Shown piece after piece: positions 32,235 to 40,448 of a DNA stretch of 42,162 nt. A program made the position numbers and the translations under genes. The stretch is from contig CAMVPC010000025.1 in the NCBI GenBank assembly GCA_947169265.1, positions 1-42,162 of the forward strand, given 5' to 3'. The DNA is from an uncultured Prevotellaceae bacterium (lineage in GTDB: Bacteria; Bacteroidota; Bacteroidia; Bacteroidales; Muribaculaceae). Below the pieces are notes generated by a model, which was not told where the DNA came from, ran no database searches, and was given only the letters and a program-made list of their open reading frames with translations. Each line of letters opens with the position of its first letter. Positions within the stretch are counted from its first letter, which is position 1.

Positions 32235-33944
32235 ATGAAAAAAGTATTATCTCTCGCAGCTATATTGCTGCTCGTTGCGCTAAGCGCCAGAGCCTACGAT
32301 TTCATGGTCGATGGCCTATGTTACAAAATCACCGGGTCCAACCCTAACACAGTGAAGGTGTGTGCTCAAAAAGAGTATGCCTCGACTTCCTCAAGCCCCC
32401 GTTATCCAGGCTTGGAGGGTGATATCGTTATCCCCCAAACGGTGACCAACAATGGCACACCCTATACCGTCACCAGCATCGACGACTACTGCTTCTACTA
32501 TAGCAATTATAATAATTCTCGTCCTGTAACATCGGTGACGATTCCGGCTTCGGTGATGTATATCGGTAAATATGCCTTTGCCATTACTTATGTCCAGGCT
32601 GTCAATATCAGTCCGAACAGCCAGCTGAGTACCATCGGCGAATGGGCGTTCTGGGCGTGCAATATGAAAAGCATCTACTTGCCGAATTCACTGACCAGCA
32701 TCGGTGTTAATGCATTTTTCAGATCTCTTCTACAATCGGTTACCTTGCCAAACGGCTTGACGACGATAGCAGAAAATACGTTCGCCAACTGTGTGAATTT
32801 GTCAAGCGTCACCCTTCCAAGCAGCCTTACGTCGATAAGCGGCGGGGCGTTTTCGGGTTGTAGTGCCCTGAGTAGCATCACCCTGCCTGCTTCGCTCACT
32901 ACAATTGGGGAAAGAGCATTTTCATCTGCAGGCTTGACCAGCATCACCATTCCGAGCAGCGTAACGAGTATTGGGAAAGAATTGTTTTATAGCTGTAAAA
33001 GCCTGGCAAGCGCCAAGCTGCAAAACACAGTGATGAGTGAGGGACAATTCCTATACTGTTCCGCTCTCACAAGTGTCACCTTTACAAACGGGATAACTGA
33101 AATTTCCGACAATGCTTTTATCGATACAGGATTAACCACCCTGTCGCTTCCCAGCTCAGTCACCGCTATTGGCAATTCGGCCTTTGCCCGCTGTAAGTTT
33201 TCCAGTCTTTCAATTCCAAGCCATATTACCTCCATCGGTGGCAACGCATTCTCCTCCTGCGAAAACCTGACGAACGTGACCATTCCCAGTTCTGTCACTT
33301 CGATCGGTGGGAATGTATTCAGTAGTTGCGATGCCTTAAAAAGCGCTACTATCCTAAACAGCACCATCGGGGATGGCGAATTTTGGAGTTGTGACCAACT
33401 GGAAACTGTCACCTTTGGCGAGAGCCTGAAGACCATTGGTGCTAACGCGTTTAACAGTTGCTCTGCGCTTGTGAAAGTGAACATGAACAACATCGACTTT
33501 ACACTCCTTAAGAAGATTCCGAACTATAACACTCAGCTGAAGAACGTGGTGATTGGCAACAATGTCACTGCTATCCCTGCCTCAGTTTGCCAGAACTGGA
33601 CAGGTCTGGAGTCGGTGACATTGCCCAACAACTTCAGCAGCATCGGCAACTCGGCATTCTCGGGCTGCACTCAGCTAATGGATGTATATAGCCTAAGGGA
33701 GAGACCCATCACTATCGACGCCAGTGTGTTCAACGGCGTTCAGGTGAGCGGTTACTGCGACCTTCATGTGCCCGTAGGTAGCGTGGGCCGCTACCGTGCC
33801 ATGAATGTGTGGAAAGACTTCTATGTGATTGACGAGGGCGGCGGTCATAGCGGCGGAACAGGCATCAAGGGCGATGTCAACGAAGACGGAGTCGTCAGCG
33901 GTGCCGACGTCACCGCCCTCTACAGCATCCTGCTCGGCGAATGA
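32235..33944 (+). CDS. BspA-like leucine-rich repeat protein with half dockerin-like tail
   Basis: A 569-residue secreted protein. Signal peptide MKKVLSLAAILLLVALSARA, then the typical start FMVDGLCYKITG and GDIVIPQTVTNNGTPYTVTS. Residues about 90-500 are LRR_5 (BspA-type) repeats of about 23 residues, e.g. SVTIPSSVTSIGGNVFSSCD and LSLPSSVTAIGNSAFARCK. The end (about 542-569) is one calcium-loop repeat, GDVNEDGVVSGADVTALYSI, half of the module found in the following genes. Such LRR proteins often bind host or microbial surface ligands. I chose the ATG at 32235; an in-frame one at 32187 adds 16 residues before the signal peptide. It is more AT-rich than the housekeeping genes to its left. Confidence 0.9.
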   Translation: MKKVLSLAAILLLVALSARAYDFMVDGLCYKITGSNPNTVKVCAQKEYASTSSSPRYPGLEGDIVIPQTVTNNGTPYTVTSIDDYCFYYSNYNNSRPVTSVTIPASVMYIGKYAFAITYVQAVNISPNSQLSTIGEWAFWACNMKSIYLPNSLTSIGVNAFFRSLLQSVTLPNGLTTIAENTFANCVNLSSVTLPSSLTSISGGAFSGCSALSSITLPASLTTIGERAFSSAGLTSITIPSSVTSIGKELFYSCKSLASAKLQNTVMSEGQFLYCSALTSVTFTNGITEISDNAFIDTGLTTLSLPSSVTAIGNSAFARCKFSSLSIPSHITSIGGNAFSSCENLTNVTIPSSVTSIGGNVFSSCDALKSATILNSTIGDGEFWSCDQLETVTFGESLKTIGANAFNSCSALVKVNMNNIDFTLLKKIPNYNTQLKNVVIGNNVTAIPASVCQNWTGLESVTLPNNFSSIGNSAFSGCTQLMDVYSLRERPITIDASVFNGVQVSGYCDLHVPVGSVGRYRAMNVWKDFYVIDEGGGHSGGTGIKGDVNEDGVVSGADVTALYSILLGE

Positions 33945-34046
33945 TTTTCAACGGAGTTTAAGGAGTTCAGGAGTTTTTCCTGTCTTCAATGCGATTTTTC
34001 GAAGCAATGCTTTGAACTACTCTGACCCCAAACAGAAGTAATTGAG

Positions 34047-34086
34047 ACACAAAAAGGCTGCGCCTTCAGGCGCAGCCTTTTTGTGT
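34047..34086. terminator. Perfect bidirectional terminator
   Basis: An 18-base perfect stem, ACACAAAAAGGCTGCGCC (34047-34064) with its reverse complement (34069-34086), around TTCA. Runs of five A and five T flank the GC core, so it can stop transcripts from both directions. It ends the LRR transcript. Confidence 0.9.
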
Positions 34087-34151
34087 TACCCCCCTTAACG
34101 CGCCACTGGTCGGCGTAGTTCGAGGCTCCGCCTCGAAAAAACCGTCCCCTA

Positions 34152-34279
34152 CGAGCGCCACGCCAAGGCGGGACTCCACGCAGTGCCGGCTGCTCAAGGG
34201 CGTGGGCACCGGGCGCGTGTTGCGCGATTGTGATGGCTGTGTGGCCGATGCCGCCCGCCTGCTCGAGGCCAACCTCTGA
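34152..34279 (+). pseudogene. Decayed C-terminal copy of the C_GCAxxG_C_C gene
   Basis: Frame 34175-34279 reads TQCRLLKGVGTGRVLRDCDG and ends VADAARLLEANL before a TGA. It corresponds to the last third of the intact gene at 31469-31855 (QCRLLKGVGTGRVLRECHDC, VADAARLLERHA). No start or upstream motifs are present. The bases just before it (34152-34183, CGAGCGCCACGCCAAGGCGG on) instead resemble the very end and downstream flank of the intact gene (31834-31866). The piece thus looks like the end of one copy joined to the C-terminus of another, as if tandem copies had recombined. Confidence 0.75.
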
Positions 34280-34400
34280 CAGCGGAAATACATTTTTTTC
34301 GAAATTATTGCGAAAAACGGCGGTTTTTCCGTAGATTTTCAGCAATTGGAAGCGACGGTTTTTCGGGCGATTTTCGGGAATTTAAGGCCTTATCTCATGT

Positions 34401-34429
34401 GTTGCACTTTTGCTGGACAAAAGTGCAAC
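34401..34429. repeat. Perfect inverted repeat before the array promoter
   Basis: GTTGCACTTTTG (34401-34412) and its exact reverse complement (34418-34429) around CTGGA. It ends 20 bases before the -33 element of the following promoter, a position that would suit an operator. The first bases of the window (4-11, TGCACTTT) repeat part of one arm. Confidence 0.65.
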
Positions 34430-34448
34430 CAATTTATAATATGTTAAT

Positions 34449-34480
34449 TTTGATTTGTTGGTTTTTGTTTTGTAATTTTG
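34449..34480 (+). promoter_or_regulatory. Promoter of the paralogue array
   Basis: TTTG (34449-34452), a 20-base spacer, TAATTTTG (34473-34480): full match. No comparable box was seen before the following five genes, so all six may be one transcript. Confidence 0.75.
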
Positions 34481-34542
34481 CACAATAATAACTATTCGAC
34501 CGCTTTTTTGCGAAAAATAAATAACTACAATAATAAACGTCT

Positions 34543-35913
34543 ATGAGAAAAATCTTACTCCTTTCGGCAGTGATGCTCGTGGCCATGGCTGCGCAAGCAC
34601 TGCCATTCGTCGTCACTTCAAACCCGTCGAACACCGACACTCACTGGTATCAGTTAAGAACCGAAGGCAAGTTCATTTACGCCGAGTCAAGCACCTTCAA
34701 CGTGAGTTCAACCGCCGCCACCTCCGACACTTACCTGTGGTGTTTTGTGCAAGTGTCGTCAAACAAAGTAGCCATCTACAACAGGGCGAGAAAAGCCTAT
34801 ATGGACCAGGGATGGTACTTCACCACCAACAGCTCCAGCAGCACCATCAACTATGTTGAGGCGGGGAGCGGCAGCACTTTTTATATCCGCTACACCGCCT
34901 CTTCCTCGAATTTCTACCTCTGCTATGACAGCGAAATCGGCTTCATGGGTAACGCATGGCAAGACAACGCCTACACGGTGACCGAGGTGGACGTGCCTAA
35001 AGTCACCGCCAAGCCTGTTGTCAAATTCGAAATAACCCCCGAAGCCTGCATCATCACGGCCATTGGCGACGGCGAAGTTAACCTCTACGTCAACAACAAT
35101 CTTGTGGAGAATCCTTACAGTGTGCCGCTTACCGGCGAGGACCAGTTTGTTATGGTCGATGCCACCGCACAAGAAGAGGGCAAAGAGAGAAGTCTCACCA
35201 TGACCTCCTACATGATTCCCGCCAAGACCAACGACCGGCCCGGTGAAGATCTCGGGATTGTTCAGCTGATATGGACTGGACGAGGCCCCATCAACAATGA
35301 CTTGGAACTCTATGGCGACGAGGGATGCCAAATGCTCTTCGACCAGGACCTCAACACGCGTTGGCGCGTTGTCAATAGTACAGGCAAATGGGACAATGTG
35401 ATGCTCACATTCAAGACGCGGGTTCCCATCTTCCCCACCAACTACATGTTCACCACGGCCTACGACACCCAGACCTATCCCAACCGCAACCCCAAGTCGT
35501 GGACAATCTCAGGCAGAACCGAGGAGAGCGGCGACTGGATTATTCTCGCCGATGTCACCGATGGTGCAGCTGCCGGCCTGGGCACGGGCAATACCGTCAG
35601 TTATCAGCTTGACTTTAACTACATCACCAAGCCTTATCAGTACTTCCGCATTGACATCCACGACATTTGCGGCGTGGAACAGGGCGGCAAACACACCTTC
35701 CAACTTGCAGAATTACAATTCACGGGCAAAGCGGTGCTAAAGGCCAGTCAGGGTGACGTGAACGGCGACGGCATCGTGAGTGGTGCCGATGTCACCGCGC
35801 TTTACAATGTGCTGCTCGACAACGCCACGCCCGCCGGCGATGCCGACGTGAACGGCGACGGCGTCGTCAGTGGCGCCGACGTGACCGCCCTCTACAACAT
35901 CCTCCTCAATTAG
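34543..35913 (+). CDS. Secreted lectin-like/Ig/F5-8 type C protein with dockerin-like module
   Basis: A 456-residue exported protein and first gene of the array. Signal peptide ends AAQA; the mature start LPFVVTSNPS is shared by all six paralogues. Residues about 22-148 (HWYQLRTEGKFIYAES, LWCFVQVSSNKVAIYNRARK, YMDQGWYF) look like a beta-trefoil-type lectin domain. About 155-230 is Ig-like (VNLYVNNNLVENPYSVPL). About 245-400 is an F5/8-type-C (discoidin-like) fold: MLFDQDLNTRWRV, PNRNPKSWTISGR, YQYFRIDIHDICG. The last 53 residues are two calcium-loop repeats, GDVNGDGIVSGADVTALYNV and ADVNGDGVVSGADVTALYNI. Domain assignments rest on pattern, not search. Likely glycan-binding. Confidence 0.85.
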   Translation: MRKILLLSAVMLVAMAAQALPFVVTSNPSNTDTHWYQLRTEGKFIYAESSTFNVSSTAATSDTYLWCFVQVSSNKVAIYNRARKAYMDQGWYFTTNSSSSTINYVEAGSGSTFYIRYTASSSNFYLCYDSEIGFMGNAWQDNAYTVTEVDVPKVTAKPVVKFEITPEACIITAIGDGEVNLYVNNNLVENPYSVPLTGEDQFVMVDATAQEEGKERSLTMTSYMIPAKTNDRPGEDLGIVQLIWTGRGPINNDLELYGDEGCQMLFDQDLNTRWRVVNSTGKWDNVMLTFKTRVPIFPTNYMFTTAYDTQTYPNRNPKSWTISGRTEESGDWIILADVTDGAAAGLGTGNTVSYQLDFNYITKPYQYFRIDIHDICGVEQGGKHTFQLAELQFTGKAVLKASQGDVNGDGIVSGADVTALYNVLLDNATPAGDADVNGDGVVSGADVTALYNILLN

Positions 35914-37223
35914 CGGTGAGCTTTATAAATGCGAATTTCGTGCTGTAAAAAATCACTAACTAAAAAATGGTTATGAAAAAACTGTTACTATCATTATTAA
36001 CGGTACTCGTGGCAAGCGCCGCACAGGCATCGTTACCGTTTGTAACTACCCCCAGTGCCACCACTCTTCCCATTCACTGGTATCAGTTGAAAATTGAAGA
36101 CAGCGAGAAGTATGTAACGTACGACCCTAACGGGGGTACTTATAACCAAGTTAAAATATCGGCAACGGCATCAACCAACGACAATTACCTTTGGTGTTTT
36201 GTGAAAATTTCATCCGACAAAATCTTGCTTTACAACAGAGGTGCCAAACAATATCTGGAAGGGTGTCAATTCTACACTGACGACTTAAGTAGTTCATATC
36301 TAAGCTATGTTAAGAAGCCCGAAAATGACTATTTTTATATAATGTATTATGATGCAGGAAACAAAAGATACTTTTATCTGTATGAGTATGTTGGCGATGG
36401 AATCGACATTTTTCAATCGACTGATTATTATGCAACTAAATTCAGGGTTGTTGAGATTGAAGTCGAAGGCAATGATTTTGAAACCGGTGACGTGAACGGC
36501 GACGGCGTCGTGAGTGGTGCCGATGTCACCGCGCTTTACAATGTGCTGCTCGACAACGCCACGCCCGCCGGCGATGCCGACGTGAACGGCGACGGCGTCG
36601 TCAGTGGCGCCGACGTGACCGCCCTCTACAACATCCTCCTCAATTAGCGGTGAGCTTTATAAATGCGAATTTCGTGCTGTAAAAAATCACTAACTAAAAA
36701 ATGGTTATGAAAAAACTGTTACTATCATTATTAACGGTACTCGTGGCAAGCGCCGCACAGGCATCGTTACCGTTTGTAACTACCCCCAGTGCCACCACTC
36801 TTCCCATTCACTGGTATCAGTTGAAAATTGAAGACAGCGAGAAGTATGTAACGTACGACCCTAACGGGGGTACTTATAACCAAGTTAAAATATCGGCAAC
36901 GGCATCAACCAACGACAATTACCTTTGGTGTTTTGTGAAAATTTCATCCGACAAAATCTTGCTTTACAACAGAGGTGCCAAACAATATCTGGAAGGGTGT
37001 CAATTCTACACTGACGACTTAAGTAGTTCATATCTAAGCTATGTTAAGAAGCCCGAAAATGACTATTTTTATATAATGTATTATGATGCAGGAAACAAAA
37101 GATACTTTTATCTGTATGAGTATGTTGGCGATGGAATCGACATTTTTCAATCGACTGATTATTATGCAACTAAATTCAGGGTTGTTGAGATTGAAGTCGA
37201 AGGCAATGATTTTGAAACCGGTG
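35756..37223 (+). repeat. 734-base tandem duplication
   Basis: Two consecutive units of 734 bases, about 35756-36489 and 36490-37223. Each contains the end of one dockerin module, an identical intergenic stretch and a nearly whole short paralogue gene up to its dockerin repeat. In the parts I compared the units agree base for base except GGCATC against GGCGTC at the first calcium loop. The exact borders cannot be fixed because they lie inside repeats. Confidence 0.85.
35973..36647 (+). CDS. Short lectin-like protein with dockerin-like module, copy 1
   Basis: A 224-residue exported protein: signal peptide (MKKLLLSLLTVLVASAAQA), mature start SLPFVTTPSA, one lectin-like domain (about 22-165; HWYQLKIEDSEKYVTY, LWCFVKISSDKILLYNRGAK) and the two-repeat module (about 172-224). 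It lacks the Ig and F5/8 domains. I prefer the ATG at 35973 to that at 35967, because the related gene at 37442 has ATAGTT where this one has ATGGTT, so only the second ATG is conserved. Its dockerin second repeat (LLDNATPAGDADVNGDGVV) matches the previous gene rather than its own twin. Confidence 0.85.
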   Translation: MKKLLLSLLTVLVASAAQASLPFVTTPSATTLPIHWYQLKIEDSEKYVTYDPNGGTYNQVKISATASTNDNYLWCFVKISSDKILLYNRGAKQYLEGCQFYTDDLSSSYLSYVKKPENDYFYIMYYDAGNKRYFYLYEYVGDGIDIFQSTDYYATKFRVVEIEVEGNDFETGDVNGDGVVSGADVTALYNVLLDNATPAGDADVNGDGVVSGADVTALYNILLN

Positions 37224-37381
37224 ACGTGAACGGCGACGGCGTCGTGAGTGGTGCCGATGTCACCGCGCTTTACAATGTGCTGCTCGAAAACGCCACGCCC
37301 GCCGGCAACGCCGACGTAAACAGCGACAGCGTGGTGAGCGGTGCTGACGTGACCGCCCTCTACAACATCCTTCTAAATTAG
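36707..37381 (+). CDS. Short lectin-like protein with dockerin-like module, copy 2
   Basis: A 224-residue protein identical to copy 1 up to the middle of the module, then different: LLENATPAGNADVNSDSVVS instead of LLDNATPAGDADVNGDGVVS. In the second calcium loop the third acidic ligand is kept, but the loop start has N-S-D-S in place of N-G-D-G. The start at 36707 is chosen for the reason given for copy 1. The pair is presumably functional as both are intact; a gene-dosage effect or a substrate for further recombination are both possible. Confidence 0.85.
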   Translation: MKKLLLSLLTVLVASAAQASLPFVTTPSATTLPIHWYQLKIEDSEKYVTYDPNGGTYNQVKISATASTNDNYLWCFVKISSDKILLYNRGAKQYLEGCQFYTDDLSSSYLSYVKKPENDYFYIMYYDAGNKRYFYLYEYVGDGIDIFQSTDYYATKFRVVEIEVEGNDFETGDVNGDGVVSGADVTALYNVLLENATPAGNADVNSDSVVSGADVTALYNILLN

Positions 37382-37441
37382 CGGTGAGCTATTTCAATGC
37401 AAATTTCGTGCTTTAGAAAAATCACTAACTAAAAAATAGTT

Positions 37442-39292
37442 ATGAAAAAACTATTACTTCTTTTAGTTTTAATGCTCGGGGCCGTGGCAGCACAAGCACT
37501 ACCTTTTGTGCCCACCACCGACCCGCAGTCACCCACCACAAAGTGGTATTTCCTCAAAACCGGCAGTCTTTACATCTACTCCAACATATATAACTATGAC
37601 GACTTGGATGTAGCGTGGCAGCTGTCGACCGAGAACGACTATCTGTGGTGCTTCGTTGGCACCGAAGCCACTGGTTACAAACTATTTAACCGCGCACGCC
37701 AGCGTTACATGGCCGGCGGATGGAATGTGAACGATGCCGGCAACGGAAGCGATGTCAACTATGTGGAAACGGGAAGCGGAAACAGCTTCTATATCTATTA
37801 CACTTACATAAGGCAGAAATTGTACTTAAATTACGACAGCCAGAACGGCTTCACAGGTAACGACACGAAGAGTAGCTCTTACACGGTAGAGGAGTATAAC
37901 ATGCAACCCATGGTGGTCACGCCCTATCGTCAGCTCACACCCATCAACTTCAACATTCCCCAGAACAGCAACGACAATTTCGGCAACCTGGGCATCCCCA
38001 GCCTCTTCGACAAGGACCGTACCACCAAGTGGTCAGTGAGCCGCAGCTCGTCGTGGCAGACCGTCACCGTCGATTTCAAGAGTGACGTACCTTTTACCCC
38101 CGATGCCTACTACCTGACGACAGCCAGCGATGCCAACAACAATCCCAACAAAAACCCCAAGGCGTGGAAAATCTATGCCAAAGCCAAATTCAACGATGAA
38201 TGGACCATGCTGGCCAGCGTTACCGACGGCGAGAGCACCGGTCTGGGCACCGCCAACATGACCGATTACAAGTTTGACCTCAACGGCATCAGCAAAGCCT
38301 ATCAGTACTTCCGCTTCGAGGTGAGCCAAGTTCGCGGCAGTTCCGTGCTCCAGCTCGCCGAGCTCCAATTCTCGGGCAAGAAAGCGGTTGAAACCGGTGA
38401 CGTGAACGGCGACGGCGTCGTGAGTGGTGCCGATGTGACTGCCCTCTACAACGTGCTGCTCGACGGAGCCACGGCCAGCGGAAATGCCGACGTGAACGGC
38501 GATGGCGTGGTGAGCGGCGCCGACGTGACCTCCCTCTACAACATCCTCCTCAATGGGCAGCAAACGCCCGCCATCGATGCCGTCACCACCACTTATACCG
38601 TCAACGGCGTGTCGTTCAAGATGGTGGAAGTGAAGGGTGGCTTGTTCCTTATGGGAGACCCCGACACGGACAACTATATGAATTACGCCTCACGCCCCAC
38701 GCACTATGTGATGCTGAGCGATTACAGCATAGGCGTAACTGAGGTGACACAGGAACTGTGGAGTGCCGTAATGGGAGAGAGCACCTTCTACTTCAGCCAG
38801 AATTACGGCTACACCAACGACCCGCAACGACCCGCCGAATGGTTTGTCAGCTGGCAAAAAAGCCAAGAATTCATCACTAAGCTCAACAACCTCACCGGAC
38901 AGCATTTCAGGCTGCCTACCGAGGCCGAGTGGGAGTTTGCCGCGCGTGGAGGTAACCTGAGCAGGGGCTACAAGCATGTGGGTAGCAACGACATCGACGA
39001 AGTGGCATGGCATAGGAATAACTGCGATTCCCAGACCCATCCCGTGGCCACCAAGAAGCCCAACGAGCTGGGCATCTACGACATGGAAGGCAACGTGCAG
39101 GAATGGTGCCAAGACTGGCATGGAAACTACAGCAGCAATGCGCAGACAAATCCCACCGGGCCTTCATCGGGCGAGTATCGCGTAGTTAGGGGATCGGCCT
39201 ATAACTTAGTCCCGTCTTTCAACTACTTGTACCGTTTCTCTCAGGCTCCCGAGACCAGCAGCGCCAGCCAGGGCCTGCGCCTTGCCAAGTAA
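37442..39292 (+). CDS. Array protein with internal dockerin-like module and FGE-fold domain
   Basis: A 616-residue exported protein. Signal peptide ends AAQA (19). Lectin-like domain about 22-150; F5/8-type-C domain about 165-315 (LFDKDRTTKWSVS, NKNPKAWKIYAKA, YQYFRFEVSQVRG); two calcium-loop repeats about 318-371, here internal. Residues about 385-616 form a formylglycine-generating-enzyme/sulfatase-modifying (SUMF1) fold: FKMVEVKGGLFLMGDPDTD, IGVTEVTQELWSAVMG, FRLPTEAEWEFAARGG, GIYDMEGNVQEWCQDWHGNY, VVRGSAYN, GLRLAK. The catalytic Cys pair expected after RGSAYN is missing (NLVPSFNYLYRFSQ), so a formylglycine reaction is unlikely; a binding role is more plausible. Confidence 0.87.
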   Translation: MKKLLLLLVLMLGAVAAQALPFVPTTDPQSPTTKWYFLKTGSLYIYSNIYNYDDLDVAWQLSTENDYLWCFVGTEATGYKLFNRARQRYMAGGWNVNDAGNGSDVNYVETGSGNSFYIYYTYIRQKLYLNYDSQNGFTGNDTKSSSYTVEEYNMQPMVVTPYRQLTPINFNIPQNSNDNFGNLGIPSLFDKDRTTKWSVSRSSSWQTVTVDFKSDVPFTPDAYYLTTASDANNNPNKNPKAWKIYAKAKFNDEWTMLASVTDGESTGLGTANMTDYKFDLNGISKAYQYFRFEVSQVRGSSVLQLAELQFSGKKAVETGDVNGDGVVSGADVTALYNVLLDGATASGNADVNGDGVVSGADVTSLYNILLNGQQTPAIDAVTTTYTVNGVSFKMVEVKGGLFLMGDPDTDNYMNYASRPTHYVMLSDYSIGVTEVTQELWSAVMGESTFYFSQNYGYTNDPQRPAEWFVSWQKSQEFITKLNNLTGQHFRLPTEAEWEFAARGGNLSRGYKHVGSNDIDEVAWHRNNCDSQTHPVATKKPNELGIYDMEGNVQEWCQDWHGNYSSNAQTNPTGPSSGEYRVVRGSAYNLVPSFNYLYRFSQAPETSSASQGLRLAK

Positions 39293-39313
39293 ACAACAAT
39301 AAATGAAATAATT

Positions 39314-40342
39314 ATGAGAAAAATTTTATTCCTCATGGTAGTGTTGCTCGGGGTGGCAACATCCCAAGCACTGCCTTTCGTGACCACCACTGGTCCCACC
39401 CACTGGAACCAATCAGAAATCAACAGCTCCGATGCAAGCAACAAATTGGGCGAGTTCAGTGACCGTATCCTGTTTGATGTAACCAAGTACGATAACGAAT
39501 ATGAAATCGAGGCTTACTACATGGGCCCCGAAACGCATCAATTAACGCTATTTGTCGATGGTGAGAAGGTGTCGAATCCTTGCTACGTAGCGCGCACCTC
39601 GGTTGACAGGGTAATTACCGTGAAAGCAATAGTCTCTTATGATAACATGGTGCCTCTCGAAGCCGAGAAGCAAATCACCATCTTCAAGCTTAATGTGCAA
39701 TTAGTTGATGAGATTGACCTGACGTTCACCAGTCTCTCATCCAATCCCAGTTCACCCTATCTCTTCGACAATAATTCAGACACAAGATGGAGTGTGACTT
39801 ATGCAGGGGGAATGTGGGCGAAGACAATTGTGGACTTCCGCAGCGATAAGCCTTTCATCCCAATGGGCTACGTCATGACCACCGCCGACGACGCCAGCCA
39901 CTACCCCAATCACAACCCTAAGGCGTGGCAAATCTATGCCAAAGCCAACTGGGAAGATGAAGAATGGAAACCCATCGTCACGGTGACCGATGGCACCGCC
40001 GCAGGCTTGGGAACAGAAAGCCGGACCAACTACAACTTCATAATCGAGGGCCTGAACAAGGAATACCAGTTCTTCCGGTTTGAGGTAGACGATGTATGCG
40101 GCACAGATGGCGATAAATATACATTCACCTGCAAGCTCGCTGGACTCAGGCTTTGTGGCAAGGCGAAGACCGCGGTCACCGGCGACGTAAACGGCGACGA
40201 CGTGGTGAGCGGCGCCGATGTCACCGCCCTCTACAACGTGCTGCTCGACAATGCCACTGCCGCCGGCGATGCCGACGTGAACGGCGACAGCGTGGTGAGC
40301 GGTGCTGACGTGACCGCCCTCTACAATCTGCTCCTTCAATAA
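39314..40342 (+). CDS. Array protein with Ig-like and F5/8 type C domains and dockerin-like module
   Basis: A 342-residue exported protein. Signal peptide MRKILFLMVVLLGVATSQA, then LPFVTTTGPTHWNQSEINSS, which keeps only the first few residues of the lectin-like domain before breaking off. The Ig-like domain (about 50-120, TLFVDGEKVSNPCYVARTS) and F5/8-type-C domain (about 125-285, LFDNNSDTRWSVTY, PNHNPKAWQIYAKA, YQFFRFEVDDVCG) follow, then two calcium loops (about 288-342). The second loop begins GDVNGDDVV, with D where most have G. The lost lectin domain suggests deletion by recombination between shared 5' ends. Confidence 0.83.
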   Translation: MRKILFLMVVLLGVATSQALPFVTTTGPTHWNQSEINSSDASNKLGEFSDRILFDVTKYDNEYEIEAYYMGPETHQLTLFVDGEKVSNPCYVARTSVDRVITVKAIVSYDNMVPLEAEKQITIFKLNVQLVDEIDLTFTSLSSNPSSPYLFDNNSDTRWSVTYAGGMWAKTIVDFRSDKPFIPMGYVMTTADDASHYPNHNPKAWQIYAKANWEDEEWKPIVTVTDGTAAGLGTESRTNYNFIIEGLNKEYQFFRFEVDDVCGTDGDKYTFTCKLAGLRLCGKAKTAVTGDVNGDDVVSGADVTALYNVLLDNATAAGDADVNGDSVVSGADVTALYNLLLQ

Positions 40343-40448
40343 GCTTTTAGCAACGAGCCAGATTTCAATGCGAATTTCACGAATTATACGAATTAATAAT
40401 TATCCTCTCCAAAACAGGCGAATTCAAATAATAAAATTATAGGTTCTT

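Larger units (their letters stand above)
33945..34542. other. 598-base region between the LRR gene and the paralogue array
   Basis: Contains a perfect terminator (34047-34086), a second short stem CGAGGC/GCCTCG near 34120, a decayed C_GCAxxG_C_C gene end (34152-34279), an A/T-rich stem near 34311-34330, a perfect inverted repeat (34401-34429) and the array promoter (34449-34480). Confidence 0.65.

Noticed and set aside
35756-37223. CRISPR array
   Set aside because: Repeats are protein-coding, hundreds of bases long and lack short unique spacers.
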